Part shown: positions 1 through 7,597 of the stretch, one piece after another
Numbering within the stretch: the stretch's first letter is position 1
How the letters are laid out: each line of letters opens with the position of its first letter
Assembly: GCA_002344795.1 (NCBI GenBank)
Contig: DDUM01000009.1
Span: 35,055-63,052 of the forward strand
Source of the DNA: Flammeovirgaceae bacterium UBA2338
GTDB lineage: Bacteria > Bacteroidota > Bacteroidia > Cytophagales > Cyclobacteriaceae
DNA: 27,998 bases
Direction of reading: 5' to 3'
Made by a program: the position numbers and the translations under genes
The notes under the pieces: model-generated
Databases searched by the model: none
Told to the model about the DNA's origin: nothing
What the model saw: only the letters and a program-made list of their open reading frames with translations

Positions 1-167
1 TAAAAAACTCAAACAATGAAAAAGTTTATCTATATCGCCCTGATTTTAATTACTACTGGCTTAGTGTCTTGTACTGAAGAAAACATTCAACCACAGAGTG
101 GAAATGGCGGAGCCGGTGAAACTCAAAAATATTAATCCAAAACCTAAAAAACTCAAACAATGAAAAA
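1..167 (+). repeat. Direct repeat of a 23-bp start region (1-23 and 145-167)
   Basis: Bases 1-23 and 145-167 are identical: TAAAAAACTCAAACA followed by ATGAAAAA. Each copy spans the 15 nt before a start codon plus the first codons of a tiny exported-peptide gene (starts at 16 and 160). The A-rich leader has no Shine-Dalgarno sequence, which is usual in Bacteroidota. The repeat may come from gene duplication or from a conserved translation-start sequence. The two proteins differ beyond their first residues. Confidence 0.85.
16..135 (+). CDS. Tiny predicted lipoprotein (39 aa)
   Basis: This 39-residue open frame starts at ATG 16 and encodes a short basic N-terminus (MKK), a hydrophobic stretch and the lipobox LVSC, giving a lipid-modified Cys19. 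The mature part is only about 21 residues, polar and glycine-rich, ending in KY. The acidic pair just after the cysteine (CTEE) resembles the lipoprotein export signal described for Bacteroidota surface lipoproteins, so surface display is possible; this is inference. The gene lies 24 nt before a second exported-peptide gene with the same 23-bp start region, and both probably share a transcript that ends at the hairpin at 361-392. No function is recognised. The gene is shorter than most gene finders accept, but signal, lipobox and repeat context all point to real coding. Confidence 0.6.
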   Translation: MKKFIYIALILITTGLVSCTEENIQPQSGNGGAGETQKY

Positions 168-336
168 AGTTAAAATATTAATTCCAATCATTGTTGTAGC
201 CATTGCAACCTTAAGTTTTGTTTCATTCAATTCCAATGACACACAAACGTTAAATCAGGAATCAAAAAATGAAATCAAAGCACTTAAAGGAGCCGAGAAA
301 TCTGGTTTTACTGAGTCTAACCAAACTAGTTGGTAA
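160..336 (+). CDS. Small exported or membrane-anchored peptide (58 aa), unknown
   Basis: This 58-residue open frame starts at ATG 160 in the second copy of the repeated start region. Residues 1-24 are a Sec-type signal or single membrane anchor (MKKVKILIP then a run of I/V/A/L). There is no cysteine, so it is not a lipoprotein. The remainder is polar (about 33 residues, rich in N, Q, S, K and E) and ends in TSW. In general form it resembles the many short signal-bearing orphan peptides of Bacteroidota, but I do not recognise a family. It is followed 24 nt later by a rho-independent terminator, so this looks like the last gene of a unit whose beginning is outside the window. A secreted signalling, toxin or structural peptide are all open possibilities. 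Confidence 0.6.
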   Translation: MKKVKILIPIIVVAIATLSFVSFNSNDTQTLNQESKNEIKALKGAEKSGFTESNQTSW

Positions 337-360
337 AAAATATTGATTTAATGCTACAGC

Positions 361-392
361 AAAAGGCAACTCCAAAGGGGTTGCCTTTTTTT
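361..392. terminator. Rho-independent terminator, possibly bidirectional
   Basis: AAGGCAACTCC and GGGGTTGCCTT pair into an 11-bp stem with one G-T wobble and a tiny loop, followed on the + strand by TTTTT. It closes the small-peptide unit ending at 336. Read on the - strand, the hairpin follows the sppA stop (406) and is trailed by a shorter T run, so it may serve both convergent genes. Confidence 0.8.
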
Positions 393-405
393 ATGCTTCA
401 GGTAA

Positions 406-2148
406 TCACCTCACCTCCATCTCAAAGGGAAACCTTGCCTGCACCCCCTGATAGCGTTTTACCTTTTCCCAGTTTTGATAGAAATGATAGGAATCCCCCA
501 TTTCATTTTTCAAAGCACGGGTTCTTATTTCTTCCTCCCAGTCGCCCGTGAGTTGCTCCAGGAAGCTCTTGGGTTGTGGATAATAGCGGATGCGGTAATC
601 ATCACCCATCTTTGCACTCTTAGCTGCCAGATCAACTGCATCGTTGAAAGTTCCTAACACATCCACCAAACCATTGTCCTTGGCTTGTACACCTGTCCAC
701 ACCCTGCCAGATGCAATTTTCTTGATCTCCTCCTGACTCATGTTTCTGCCTTCAGCCGCTTTACGAGTAAAAACCTCATAAATTTCATCCGTCTGCTTTT
801 GCCAGATGCTCTTTTCCAAATCGGTAAGTGGCCGGGTTATGGTTAGCCCTCCTACCTCACCGGTCTTTACTTCTTCTGTAGTAATGCCAATTTTATTTTC
901 CAAAAAACCGCTCATATCAAACAGTACGCTGAACACACCAATTGATCCTGTGATAGTGGTAGGCTGCGCTACAATGGTATCGCATGCCATGGCCATGTAA
1001 TAACCCCCTGATGCAGCATAATCCGACATAGAAGCGATTACGGGCTTCTCTTGAGTGGCCAATACTATTTCCCTCCACATTTCGTCTCCTGCCTGATATA
1101 CACCTCCTGGGCTATTTACACGCAATACAATGGCCTTCACATTGTCATTGGTTCGGGCCTTCCTTAGTTCTTTCACAATGGTTGTAGCTCCCACTACACC
1201 ACTCCCCGCTTTGCCCGGCATAATCTCACCATCGGCAATAATTACGGCTATTTCGTCCCGTGCCGTGGATGGGGTGATGTTTTTACGATAAACATTATAA
1301 CGGATAAACTTTATGTCCTCATCCTTTCCCAAACCCAAACGGCTCCGCATTTCATCCCTCACCTGGTCATCGTAATAAAGAGAATCGATCAGACCATGAG
1401 TTACAGCTTCTTCTGCCGAACGTATGGTCATTTTATTCGAGAGCGTTTTTAGTTCACCCACAGGTATGCCACGTGCCTCAGATATTCCTTCCAACATTTC
1501 ATCATAAATACCATTGATCATGTCATTCAGTTGCAATCGATTCTCATCGCTGAGATTTTTTCTTAAAAATGGTTCCACAGCACTTTTAAAATCTCCTACC
1601 CTAAAAACCTCTGGCCTTATTTCTAACTTATCCAACAACCCCTTGAAGAACATTACCTCTATCGCCAATCCGTTTAACTCCAGCTGGCCAGTAGGATTCA
1701 TATAAATTTTATCAGCAACACTGGCCAGATAATAAGAACTTTCTGTATAGGCGGGGGCATTGGCTACCACCCATTTCCCTGATTTTTTAAAATCTTGAAG
1801 GGATTCCCTTATCTCTCCTATACTGGAAGTCCCGGCAATAAGAAAATTGGTGTTGAGGTATATGCCCTTCACCTTCGTATCATTTTTGGCGTAGGCGATC
1901 GTCTCTTTGAGTTGAAGCAATCCTATGGATTGCTGCCCTCCCGTGATCATCTCGGCTATGGGGTCGTCTACGGCCTGCTCCACTACAGGAGCTGACAAGT
2001 CCAGGTACAAGACGGTATTATCATTCACCGTTACTACATTTCCACTGGAAATGACTATTGAAAATATTATTCCACCTAGCAGAATAACAATAACCAATGC
2101 CGCAATTGAACCCAGGCAGGAGGCAAAGAAATTTTTGAAGAATCCCAT
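406..2148 (-). CDS. sppA: Signal peptide peptidase SppA, 67K type
   Basis: This is a membrane-bound serine protease that degrades cleaved signal peptides in the envelope. The 580-residue protein has an N-terminal membrane segment (about residues 8-30) and two tandem peptidase S49 domains, the long form found in E. coli and in Bacteroidota. The catalytic lysine is visible in GDFKSAVEPF (K188) and the nucleophile in YAASGGYYMA (S380), as in the E. coli K209/S409 dyad. An in-frame ATG nine bases upstream (2157) is possible, but a TAnnTTTG box at 2176-2169 puts the transcript start almost on top of it, so ATG 2148 (MGFFKNFF) is preferred. The gene is divergent from folK and converges with the small-peptide unit. 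Confidence in the family is high. Confidence 0.93.
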   Translation of the reverse strand: MGFFKNFFASCLGSIAALVIVILLGGIIFSIVISSGNVVTVNDNTVLYLDLSAPVVEQAVDDPIAEMITGGQQSIGLLQLKETIAYAKNDTKVKGIYLNTNFLIAGTSSIGEIRESLQDFKKSGKWVVANAPAYTESSYYLASVADKIYMNPTGQLELNGLAIEVMFFKGLLDKLEIRPEVFRVGDFKSAVEPFLRKNLSDENRLQLNDMINGIYDEMLEGISEARGIPVGELKTLSNKMTIRSAEEAVTHGLIDSLYYDDQVRDEMRSRLGLGKDEDIKFIRYNVYRKNITPSTARDEIAVIIADGEIMPGKAGSGVVGATTIVKELRKARTNDNVKAIVLRVNSPGGVYQAGDEMWREIVLATQEKPVIASMSDYAASGGYYMAMACDTIVAQPTTITGSIGVFSVLFDMSGFLENKIGITTEEVKTGEVGGLTITRPLTDLEKSIWQKQTDEIYEVFTRKAAEGRNMSQEEIKKIASGRVWTGVQAKDNGLVDVLGTFNDAVDLAAKSAKMGDDYRIRYYPQPKSFLEQLTGDWEEEIRTRALKNEMGDSYHFYQNWEKVKRYQGVQARFPFEMEVR

Positions 2149-2168
2149 AGCATACATTTTTTGGGTTA

Positions 2169-2176
2169 CAAACTTA
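2169..2176 (-). promoter_or_regulatory. Candidate -7 promoter element for sppA
   Basis: On the - strand TAAGTTTG matches the Bacteroidota -7 consensus TAnnTTTG and lies about 20 nt before ATG 2148. No good -33 TTG is seen at the right distance, so this rests on one element only. Confidence 0.4.
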
Positions 2177-2237
2177 ATTAAACCGCCTCAGTATCCCCTT
2201 ATCCATATCAGGGTAATCAAAACCTTCACTACGCTGG

Positions 2238-2264
2238 TTGATCTCACTTGAAATACTAATTTTG
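2238..2264 (+). promoter_or_regulatory. Candidate promoter for folK
   Basis: TTG at 2238-2240 and TAATTTTG at 2257-2264 (matching TAnnTTTG) are separated by 16 nt, slightly tighter than the usual Bacteroidota spacing. Transcription would begin near 2270, leaving a leader of only about 13 nt before folK. Confidence 0.5.
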
Positions 2265-2283
2265 CTACCTCTTGCACCCATAA

Positions 2284-2775
2284 ATGCAAAAAACGACTTA
2301 TATCCTTCTGGGCACCAACCTTGGTAAACGTGACCTCAACCTTACGGTGGCACGAGGGCACATAGGCGAAAAGATAGGTACAATCCTTTATTCGTCTAAA
2401 ATCTATGAAACCGCAGCATGGGGCAAAGAGGATCAGCCTGATTTCCTTAATCAGGTGATCATGCTTAAAACACACATCGACCCGCATTCGCTTCTGGAAA
2501 AACTACTGTGGATTGAGGCTACCCTTGGAAGGCAACGAAAGGTAAAATGGGGGGAGCGTATTATAGACCTTGATATTTTGTTTTATGAAGACCAGGTGAT
2601 CAATGACGAGCACATCATCATTCCTCACCCCGGTATCCCTTCGCGCAGGTTTACGTTACTCCCTTTGCAGGAAATTGCACCAAAGCTTGTTCATCCCGTA
2701 TTGAATAAAACGATTGATGAATTGCTGGCTGAATGCCCTGATAAACTGGAAGTCTGGCCGTATGTTCCGGTTTAG
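2284..2775 (+). CDS. folK: 2-amino-4-hydroxy-6-hydroxymethyldihydropteridine diphosphokinase (HPPK)
   Basis: This enzyme transfers pyrophosphate from ATP to 6-hydroxymethyl-7,8-dihydropterin in cytoplasmic folate synthesis. The 163-residue length is normal. The family pattern is clear: the GTNLG start motif after the first strand, the pterin-contact region YETAAWG..PDFLNQV, the signature WGERIIDLDILFYED carrying the two Mg-binding aspartates, and IPHPGIPSRRFTLLPL near the end. The gene stands alone on the + strand between divergent sppA and convergent fabD. Only 12 nt separate its stop from the fabD stop, and no hairpin is visible there. Confidence 0.96.
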   Translation: MQKTTYILLGTNLGKRDLNLTVARGHIGEKIGTILYSSKIYETAAWGKEDQPDFLNQVIMLKTHIDPHSLLEKLLWIEATLGRQRKVKWGERIIDLDILFYEDQVINDEHIIIPHPGIPSRRFTLLPLQEIAPKLVHPVLNKTIDELLAECPDKLEVWPYVPV

Positions 2776-2787
2776 TCAGCCAGTTGT

Positions 2788-3657
2788 TCAAAGGCTTCTT
2801 ACCTCCACCTCTGGTGCTATTTTCTTTACAAGTCCCTGCAACACTTTACCCGGACCGCATTCAATAAAAGTTTTGGCTCCGTCATTCACCATGTTTTGAA
2901 CTGACTGGGTAAACCGAACGGGAGCAGTTAGCTGATCATTGAGGTTCCTCTTAATAGTGGCTACATCTATAGATGGTTTTGCGTTTACATTTTGATAAAC
3001 AGGACAAATGGGTTGGTTAAAAGTAGTCGCATCAATGGCTTTTGCCAATTCTTCACGCGCAGGCTCCATCAATGGAGAGTGAAATGCTCCCCCTACCTGA
3101 AGGGGAAGGGCACGTTTTGCACCTGCAGCTTTTAATTTCTCACAAGCTATTTCTATCCCCTTCATAGAACCTGATATCACAAGCTGGCCGGGACAGTTAT
3201 AATTAGCAGCTACAACTACCTCATCAATACCCGCACAAACTTCCTCCACCACATGGTCGTCAAGTCCAAGAATAGCAGCCATTGTAGATGGATTGATTTC
3301 ACAGGCCTTCTGCATAGCAATGGCTCGCTGAAACACCAGTCGAAGTCCATCTTCAAAAGAAAGTGTTTGATTGGCCACTAGTGCAGAAAATTCTCCCAGC
3401 GAATGGCCTGCTACCATATCCGGGCTAAATTCCTGGGCAGCCTTCACCACAGCTATGGAATGAATAAAAACTGCCGGCTGTGTTACTTTGGTCTGCTTCA
3501 ATTCATCGGCAGTCCCACCAAACATAATGTCGGTAATATTGAACCCGAGGATTTTATTAGCATCATCAAAAATATTTTTAACCAATGGATTTTCGTACAG
3601 GTCTTTGCCCATACCTACAAACTGTGCGCCTTGCCCTGGAAATATATATGCGTTCAT
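2788..3657 (-). CDS. fabD: Malonyl-CoA:ACP transacylase
   Basis: This enzyme moves malonate from CoA to acyl carrier protein, supplying the extender for type II fatty acid synthesis. The 289-residue protein carries the FPGQGAQ oxyanion motif at its N-terminus, the nucleophilic serine in GHSLGE (S86) and the catalytic histidine in GAFHSPLM (H193). An upstream in-frame ATG at 3696 would add 13 polar residues with no counterpart in the family; MNAYIFPGQG at 3657 matches the usual beginning, so that start was chosen. The gene follows the DCC-family gene on the same strand with 71 nt between them, which hold their own promoter-like box. The other lipid genes of the window (fabH, accB, accC) are far away, so fabD is not part of a fab cluster here. 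Confidence 0.95.
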   Translation of the reverse strand: MNAYIFPGQGAQFVGMGKDLYENPLVKNIFDDANKILGFNITDIMFGGTADELKQTKVTQPAVFIHSIAVVKAAQEFSPDMVAGHSLGEFSALVANQTLSFEDGLRLVFQRAIAMQKACEINPSTMAAILGLDDHVVEEVCAGIDEVVVAANYNCPGQLVISGSMKGIEIACEKLKAAGAKRALPLQVGGAFHSPLMEPAREELAKAIDATTFNQPICPVYQNVNAKPSIDVATIKRNLNDQLTAPVRFTQSVQNMVNDGAKTFIECGPGKVLQGLVKKIAPEVEVRSL

Positions 3658-3710
3658 AATTAAAATTGGATTCTGGTTTCTGGTGTTCTGCGTCAAGGTA
3701 AAAATAATTT

Positions 3711-3718
3711 CAAAATTA
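3711..3718 (-). promoter_or_regulatory. Candidate -7 promoter element for fabD
   Basis: TAATTTTG on the - strand fits TAnnTTTG and lies about 54 nt before the fabD start. No clear -33 element is visible; it would fall inside the end of the upstream gene. Confidence 0.35.
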
Positions 3719-3728
3719 AGAAACCAGC

Positions 3729-4145
3729 CTAGTCCAGGAAGCGTGCTTTAAGTGCAGGCGTTGGAATCATACATTGATCCTGGCGTCCAAACCATTTGTA
3801 GCGGTTGTTGGCAATGCCGTTATATAACCAGTCGCGTAAAAATGCTGGGACAATTTTGAAAACATACAATACAGACCAAAGTCCACCCAACATTTTGGTG
3901 ATCTCGAGTACTGCATTACTTCGTTGATAAAACCGATCGCCTTTTATAAGAACAATACTTTGAAGTGCTGATGGTGGAATACCCAATCGAAGCAATTGCG
4001 TTTGTCCATATTCTGATTGAAGCGCTGCGAAATGAAATTTACTGGCTTTATCACGCTTAATAATAAACTGAACTGACCCATTACAGAGATTACAAACTCC
4101 ATCAAACAATACGACAGCGTTTTCTATCGTATGAGGTGCACCCAT
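3729..4145 (-). CDS. DCC-family (DUF393) predicted thiol-disulfide oxidoreductase
   Basis: This 138-residue protein belongs to the DUF393/DCC family, named for the conserved aspartate and cysteine pair seen here in FDGVCNLCNGSVQFI (CxxC at residues about 18-21). Members are annotated as putative thiol-disulfide oxidoreductases with a thioredoxin-like fold, but their reaction is not firmly established. Length and motif positions are typical. No signal peptide is visible, so it is probably cytoplasmic or peripheral. Its start overlaps the end of the large upstream secreted-protein gene by 22 nt, so the two are likely translated from one message. That upstream protein has 22 cysteines, which makes a thiol-related partnership tempting but unproven. 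Confidence 0.85.
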   Translation of the reverse strand: MGAPHTIENAVVLFDGVCNLCNGSVQFIIKRDKASKFHFAALQSEYGQTQLLRLGIPPSALQSIVLIKGDRFYQRSNAVLEITKMLGGLWSVLYVFKIVPAFLRDWLYNGIANNRYKWFGRQDQCMIPTPALKARFLD

Positions 4146-7006
4146 CCCTTGTAGGTTTTGTTTTTTTGTGAAGGATCAACCACATCAAATATCACATCGG
4201 CTGAGTAGAAGTAAACACCTCCCGGCACCTCTGCTCCAGAATTATCCCGGCCATCCCAGTTGATATAGATGGTACGCTCACCACCTGACGTATAAGTGTA
4301 AAGCTCCTTCCCCCACCGATCAAAGACAGTAAAGTTTACCCGCTCTACAAATCGTGCACATCTGCTCCTAATGTCAATAATATCTCTTTTCGAACCGCAG
4401 GGATCAAAGGAATTCTCATCCAACTTCACATTATCAAACGCTTTGAAGCTGGAGTTGAAGCAATCACCATTGGGAGAGAAAACATTGGGCAATTCGTAAT
4501 ATGGACAATTATCAAAGCAAAATTCTTCGCTCAGTTCACTTTCGTTACCCGATCTGTCCACAGCAGATATCTTGTAGCACCTTGCAAAGGAAGGAAGGTT
4601 GGTATCAATGAAAAAAGTGTCCTTAACATTAGTAACATAAAGCTCAAATGGATCTCCTACTCTATTGGCAATGTAAATGTTGTAGCTGCGAATGTCTGCG
4701 CGACAGGCTGGATCTTCAGGTCTTTTCCATTGGAGAGTATTAGAGAAAGTTTGTGGTTCGCATGAATTGCTGGCAAAAAACTCATCACAGTTGCGCGCGA
4801 TGATCGCCAATTCAGGAGTACAGGGTGGTTCATCGTCATTGGGCTGAGCACAAATAATTTGAGAGAAATTCAAAAGTGGTTCATCAATTTCCGGGTTGCC
4901 ATAAGCACCTCTTGTAAGCACACGATAGCAATACACCTGCGTATTATCCAGGGGAACTCCATTGAACTGACCTGCATCCACATAACTGAATTGCTTTTCG
5001 TTCACATTCACACTATCAATCAAGACCAGTTGACTTTCAGTAGCGCCAGCAGGGCCTCGGTAAATTAAGTGCATTGGGTAATCTTGCGTTTGGATGCTCC
5101 AGGGAACATCAGCAGCCCACGCCAAAGATATTTGTTCAAATTCCGAACCAGCCTCCAGCCTCACCGAAGACGCTGTAGCAGATGTATCTACCCTTGTATT
5201 ATTGGCATCGAAAGCAATGATCCGATAGTTGTATACTGTCTCCTCCGTATTTAAAGCGATGTCCACAAAAGTTGAATCACTCAATCTTCCCGGGTGTGGT
5301 TTCACTATTTGCAAAGCACTTGAAAAGCCTTGTGCGCGCAATACTTCATAAGAGTAAGGAGGTGGAAACTGTACTTTGTCTACATCAAAGGGGGATCTCC
5401 ATTTTACGGTAATTTGTCCTTCTGTGGTTGAAGTTCTGTCTACGGTGACGTTGGTAATCACAGGGGCATCCGCCAAAATTGGTGGAATACAAATTTCATC
5501 CGACACATAACTCTCTCCTCCTCCGGGAAAAGGGAATGTAGCCACCAACCGATAGCAATAGGCAGCGCCAGGTGCTAACCCTCTTCCACCATTGGAATCG
5601 CGGTAGGTTGTTTCAGCGGCATCCACTTCCGCAATCTTTGTATATCCCAGAAAATCAGGCATTCCGGTAACACACTCCGGAGGTGTAAATGCAAACTGAT
5701 CTACTCTTCTCCATATCTGGATTTTTTCAGCGTTGGTACACGCATAGGAGTTCCATGTCAAATCCGTAGCCCGGTTGCCCAGATCTACCTGTCCATCCAC
5801 CCATACAGGTGCAGGCGCTACTACCGTAATGTTCCAGGTTTGAAAAGATACCAAACTGGGTATATTCTTGTCAGAAATCTTAAATACCACCTGATACGGT
5901 TGATCTTTAATGTGTTCACATTTCGTTTCCCAATTAAAAGTAAGTTTAGCTTGTCCCGGCCCCGATGTGGACTGAAACTTTGCAGGGTTAGGGGTGTAAG
6001 TAGCCGGAGATGGAGCAATACCAAACAATTGTGAATATGCTTCAATCTTCACACTATCCAAATCCGGATCGAAGCCCAATATTTCTTCATTGATGATTGT
6101 TCCTGCCTCAACACATATGTCTGGTGGTACCTGTAGCTCAGGACGTTGATTATTACAATCCTCAACAATTATCTGCATATCCCGTGTTACATATCCCAGG
6201 AGAATCCAGGCACCTTTGATCTTGCGCCACTCTTTAATGAGAAAGGCAATGTTATATTCTCCGGGAGCACCTGGGGCATCCCAAACGATAGTGCCTGTTT
6301 GAGCATCAATAGTAAAAGTGGGAGGCCCTGTTTGATTTTCGTTAGCAGTGCCGTAATTAATTCCTGTAAGACTATAAAATTCCTGTGCATTAGGATCGCG
6401 GTAGCCATTTACGAATTGTCCTTTTTCTTTTTTGGGAATGGCAAACTCAAACGATATACTGTCTCCATCTGGATCGTAGGCACCAGGGTTGTGAAACCAT
6501 GCTGCACCTGTACATGCCTTATCAATTGGAGGTACAAGCAAAAGCGGGGAGTTACTACATCCAAGAAATGGATCGATATTGATTACTGTTTCCAGGTAGA
6601 ATCTTGTTTCCACTGAATTAATCATATTCAAAATACCTGCATTGCGGTTGGGCTCCAGATAACTGATTACATATTTACCAGGACCACCAAAAGTATGGTC
6701 GACTGAATACGAAACAGTGGCCACTTCCGGCCCAAGATCTGGGCGAAGTGTGTTCTCAACGATAGGTGTTGTATGAGGGGTACTACCATCGCCAAAATCC
6801 AAAAGGCCTTCTCCGAATTTTATATCAGAGCCTGTATTGGTATAAACAGTTATGGTAATTCGAAATGTAAGTCCGGTACAGCTCAACCGATGGACAGTAA
6901 TTTCCCCCGCACGCAAATGAGTAGCCTTCGCCTCTGTTGACAAAAACAAAGTCCCCATCATGAAGAAAAAGATGAATAAAAGAGATTTTTTGCTCGTTAC
7001 GTCCAT
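4124..7006 (-). CDS. Large secreted protein with T9SS type B (gliding-associated) C-terminal domain
   Basis: This is a 960-residue exported protein. Residues 1-28 form a signal peptide (basic start, then FIFFFMMGTLFLS, with AKA before the mature chain). The first half contains PKD/Ig-like beta domains (for example DFGDGS near residue 70 and repeated acidic FDPDLDS / YDPDGDS motifs). The middle (about 400-800) looks like fibronectin type III modules. The last 90 or so residues match the type B sorting domain of the type IX secretion system: LPNVFSPNGD, then VFDRWGKELY, WDGRDNSG and VPGGVYFYSADV, ending in a basic strand. It is predicted to be secreted through T9SS to the cell surface or medium. 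There are 22 cysteines, an unusually rich and even number. It heads a transcription unit with the DCC-family gene. A one-mismatch -7 box (TATTGTTG) lies at 7038-7031. The specific role (adhesin, matrix component) cannot be told. Confidence 0.88.
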   Translation of the reverse strand: MDVTSKKSLLFIFFFMMGTLFLSTEAKATHLRAGEITVHRLSCTGLTFRITITVYTNTGSDIKFGEGLLDFGDGSTPHTTPIVENTLRPDLGPEVATVSYSVDHTFGGPGKYVISYLEPNRNAGILNMINSVETRFYLETVINIDPFLGCSNSPLLLVPPIDKACTGAAWFHNPGAYDPDGDSISFEFAIPKKEKGQFVNGYRDPNAQEFYSLTGINYGTANENQTGPPTFTIDAQTGTIVWDAPGAPGEYNIAFLIKEWRKIKGAWILLGYVTRDMQIIVEDCNNQRPELQVPPDICVEAGTIINEEILGFDPDLDSVKIEAYSQLFGIAPSPATYTPNPAKFQSTSGPGQAKLTFNWETKCEHIKDQPYQVVFKISDKNIPSLVSFQTWNITVVAPAPVWVDGQVDLGNRATDLTWNSYACTNAEKIQIWRRVDQFAFTPPECVTGMPDFLGYTKIAEVDAAETTYRDSNGGRGLAPGAAYCYRLVATFPFPGGGESYVSDEICIPPILADAPVITNVTVDRTSTTEGQITVKWRSPFDVDKVQFPPPYSYEVLRAQGFSSALQIVKPHPGRLSDSTFVDIALNTEETVYNYRIIAFDANNTRVDTSATASSVRLEAGSEFEQISLAWAADVPWSIQTQDYPMHLIYRGPAGATESQLVLIDSVNVNEKQFSYVDAGQFNGVPLDNTQVYCYRVLTRGAYGNPEIDEPLLNFSQIICAQPNDDEPPCTPELAIIARNCDEFFASNSCEPQTFSNTLQWKRPEDPACRADIRSYNIYIANRVGDPFELYVTNVKDTFFIDTNLPSFARCYKISAVDRSGNESELSEEFCFDNCPYYELPNVFSPNGDCFNSSFKAFDNVKLDENSFDPCGSKRDIIDIRSRCARFVERVNFTVFDRWGKELYTYTSGGERTIYINWDGRDNSGAEVPGGVYFYSADVIFDVVDPSQKNKTYKGWVHLIR

Positions 7007-7230
7007 TCAATCAAAATCGCATTAAATTTACAACAATAATGCGGGAGAATAGGTTACACCAATCGCAAAATACCGCAACTTGTCCCCTGGAGAACGTACA
7101 ATGGTGACAATTCTTTATAATTTGTTCAACAATTCTTTTGCGCTTTGTCCAGTTGAAAGTCAAGGTATAACTTCAACCGTGATGCAAGGCGTTAAGTCTA
7201 TACTTTTAAAATTGATTGAAAAATCGCTAT

Positions 7231-7470
7231 ATGAGAGTAATTGGAAACATAGTTCATGAAAAATGTAACATTACCTTTTTTCATTGGAACAATCGATACC
7301 TGATCAAATTAGAAGCAGGCCCCTTTGAGCAAACATTCAAAATTCAGGAGTATGATCTGGCCTCTGAGGAGGAGTTGAAGGAAATAATAACCGAAGAGTT
7401 TATTAATCAAAGCCTTGCCCGTTTTGAAGATATGGCCAATTCGCTGGGTCAGGCCATTGAAAAAATATAG
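7231..7470 (+). CDS. Small hypothetical protein (79 aa)
   Basis: This is a 79-residue acidic protein starting at ATG 7231 (MRVIGNIVHEKC). A TTG fifteen bases upstream could add five residues, but the ATG is more natural. It has no signal peptide or membrane segment. The first half looks like a beta-hairpin (IVHEKCNITFFHWNNRYLIKLEAG), the second half is helical and charged (EEELKEIITEEFINQSLARFEDMANSLGQAIEKI split over two helices). I do not recognise the family. A weak -7 box (TACTTTTA, one mismatch) at 7201-7208 and a GTTGAA/TTCAAC dyad at 7152-7177 lie upstream. The next gene on the strand, the acyltransferase, has its own promoter-like box, so co-function is not implied. Confidence 0.65.
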   Translation: MRVIGNIVHEKCNITFFHWNNRYLIKLEAGPFEQTFKIQEYDLASEEELKEIITEEFINQSLARFEDMANSLGQAIEKI

Positions 7471-7497
7471 TTATAATAGTTATAAGTGAATTGTGGT

Positions 7498-7510
7498 AAA
7501 TACCGTATTT
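7498..7510. promoter_or_regulatory. Dyad AAATAC-C-GTATTT upstream of the acyltransferase
   Basis: A perfect 6+6 inverted repeat with one central base lies 57 nt upstream of the -7 box at 7567, and overlaps a second dyad GGTAAATACC (7495-7504). Its size and symmetry suit a dimeric regulator. No regulator is identified and the match may be chance in AT-rich DNA. Confidence 0.25.
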
Positions 7511-7566
7511 CAGGATTTTATCCATTATATATTTCACCCCATTTTAGTCTAATCCCCAATCTGGTT

Positions 7567-7574
7567 TATCTTTG
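7567..7574 (+). promoter_or_regulatory. Candidate -7 promoter element for the plsB-like/gpsA unit
   Basis: TATCTTTG matches TAnnTTTG exactly and sits 24 nt before ATG 7598. No TTG is found at the usual -33 distance. Confidence 0.45.
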
Positions 7575-7597
7575 GGGTTCACCTGTCCTGATAGTTG

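Noticed and set aside
1925..2251. 108-codon open frame on the + strand over the sppA start and intergenic region
   Set aside because: It is antisense to sppA and crosses both promoter-like boxes; no recognisable protein features.
2776..2787. Terminator between convergent folK and fabD
   Set aside because: The 12-nt gap holds no stem, and none is seen in the adjacent coding ends.
6146..6616. 156-codon + strand frame inside the T9SS cargo gene
   Set aside because: It lies antisense to a well supported gene and has a random-looking composition rich in Cys, Ile and Ser.
7031..7038. -7-like box (TATTGTTG on the - strand) for the cargo gene
   Set aside because: It has a mismatch and no -33 partner, so it is mentioned only in the gene entry.
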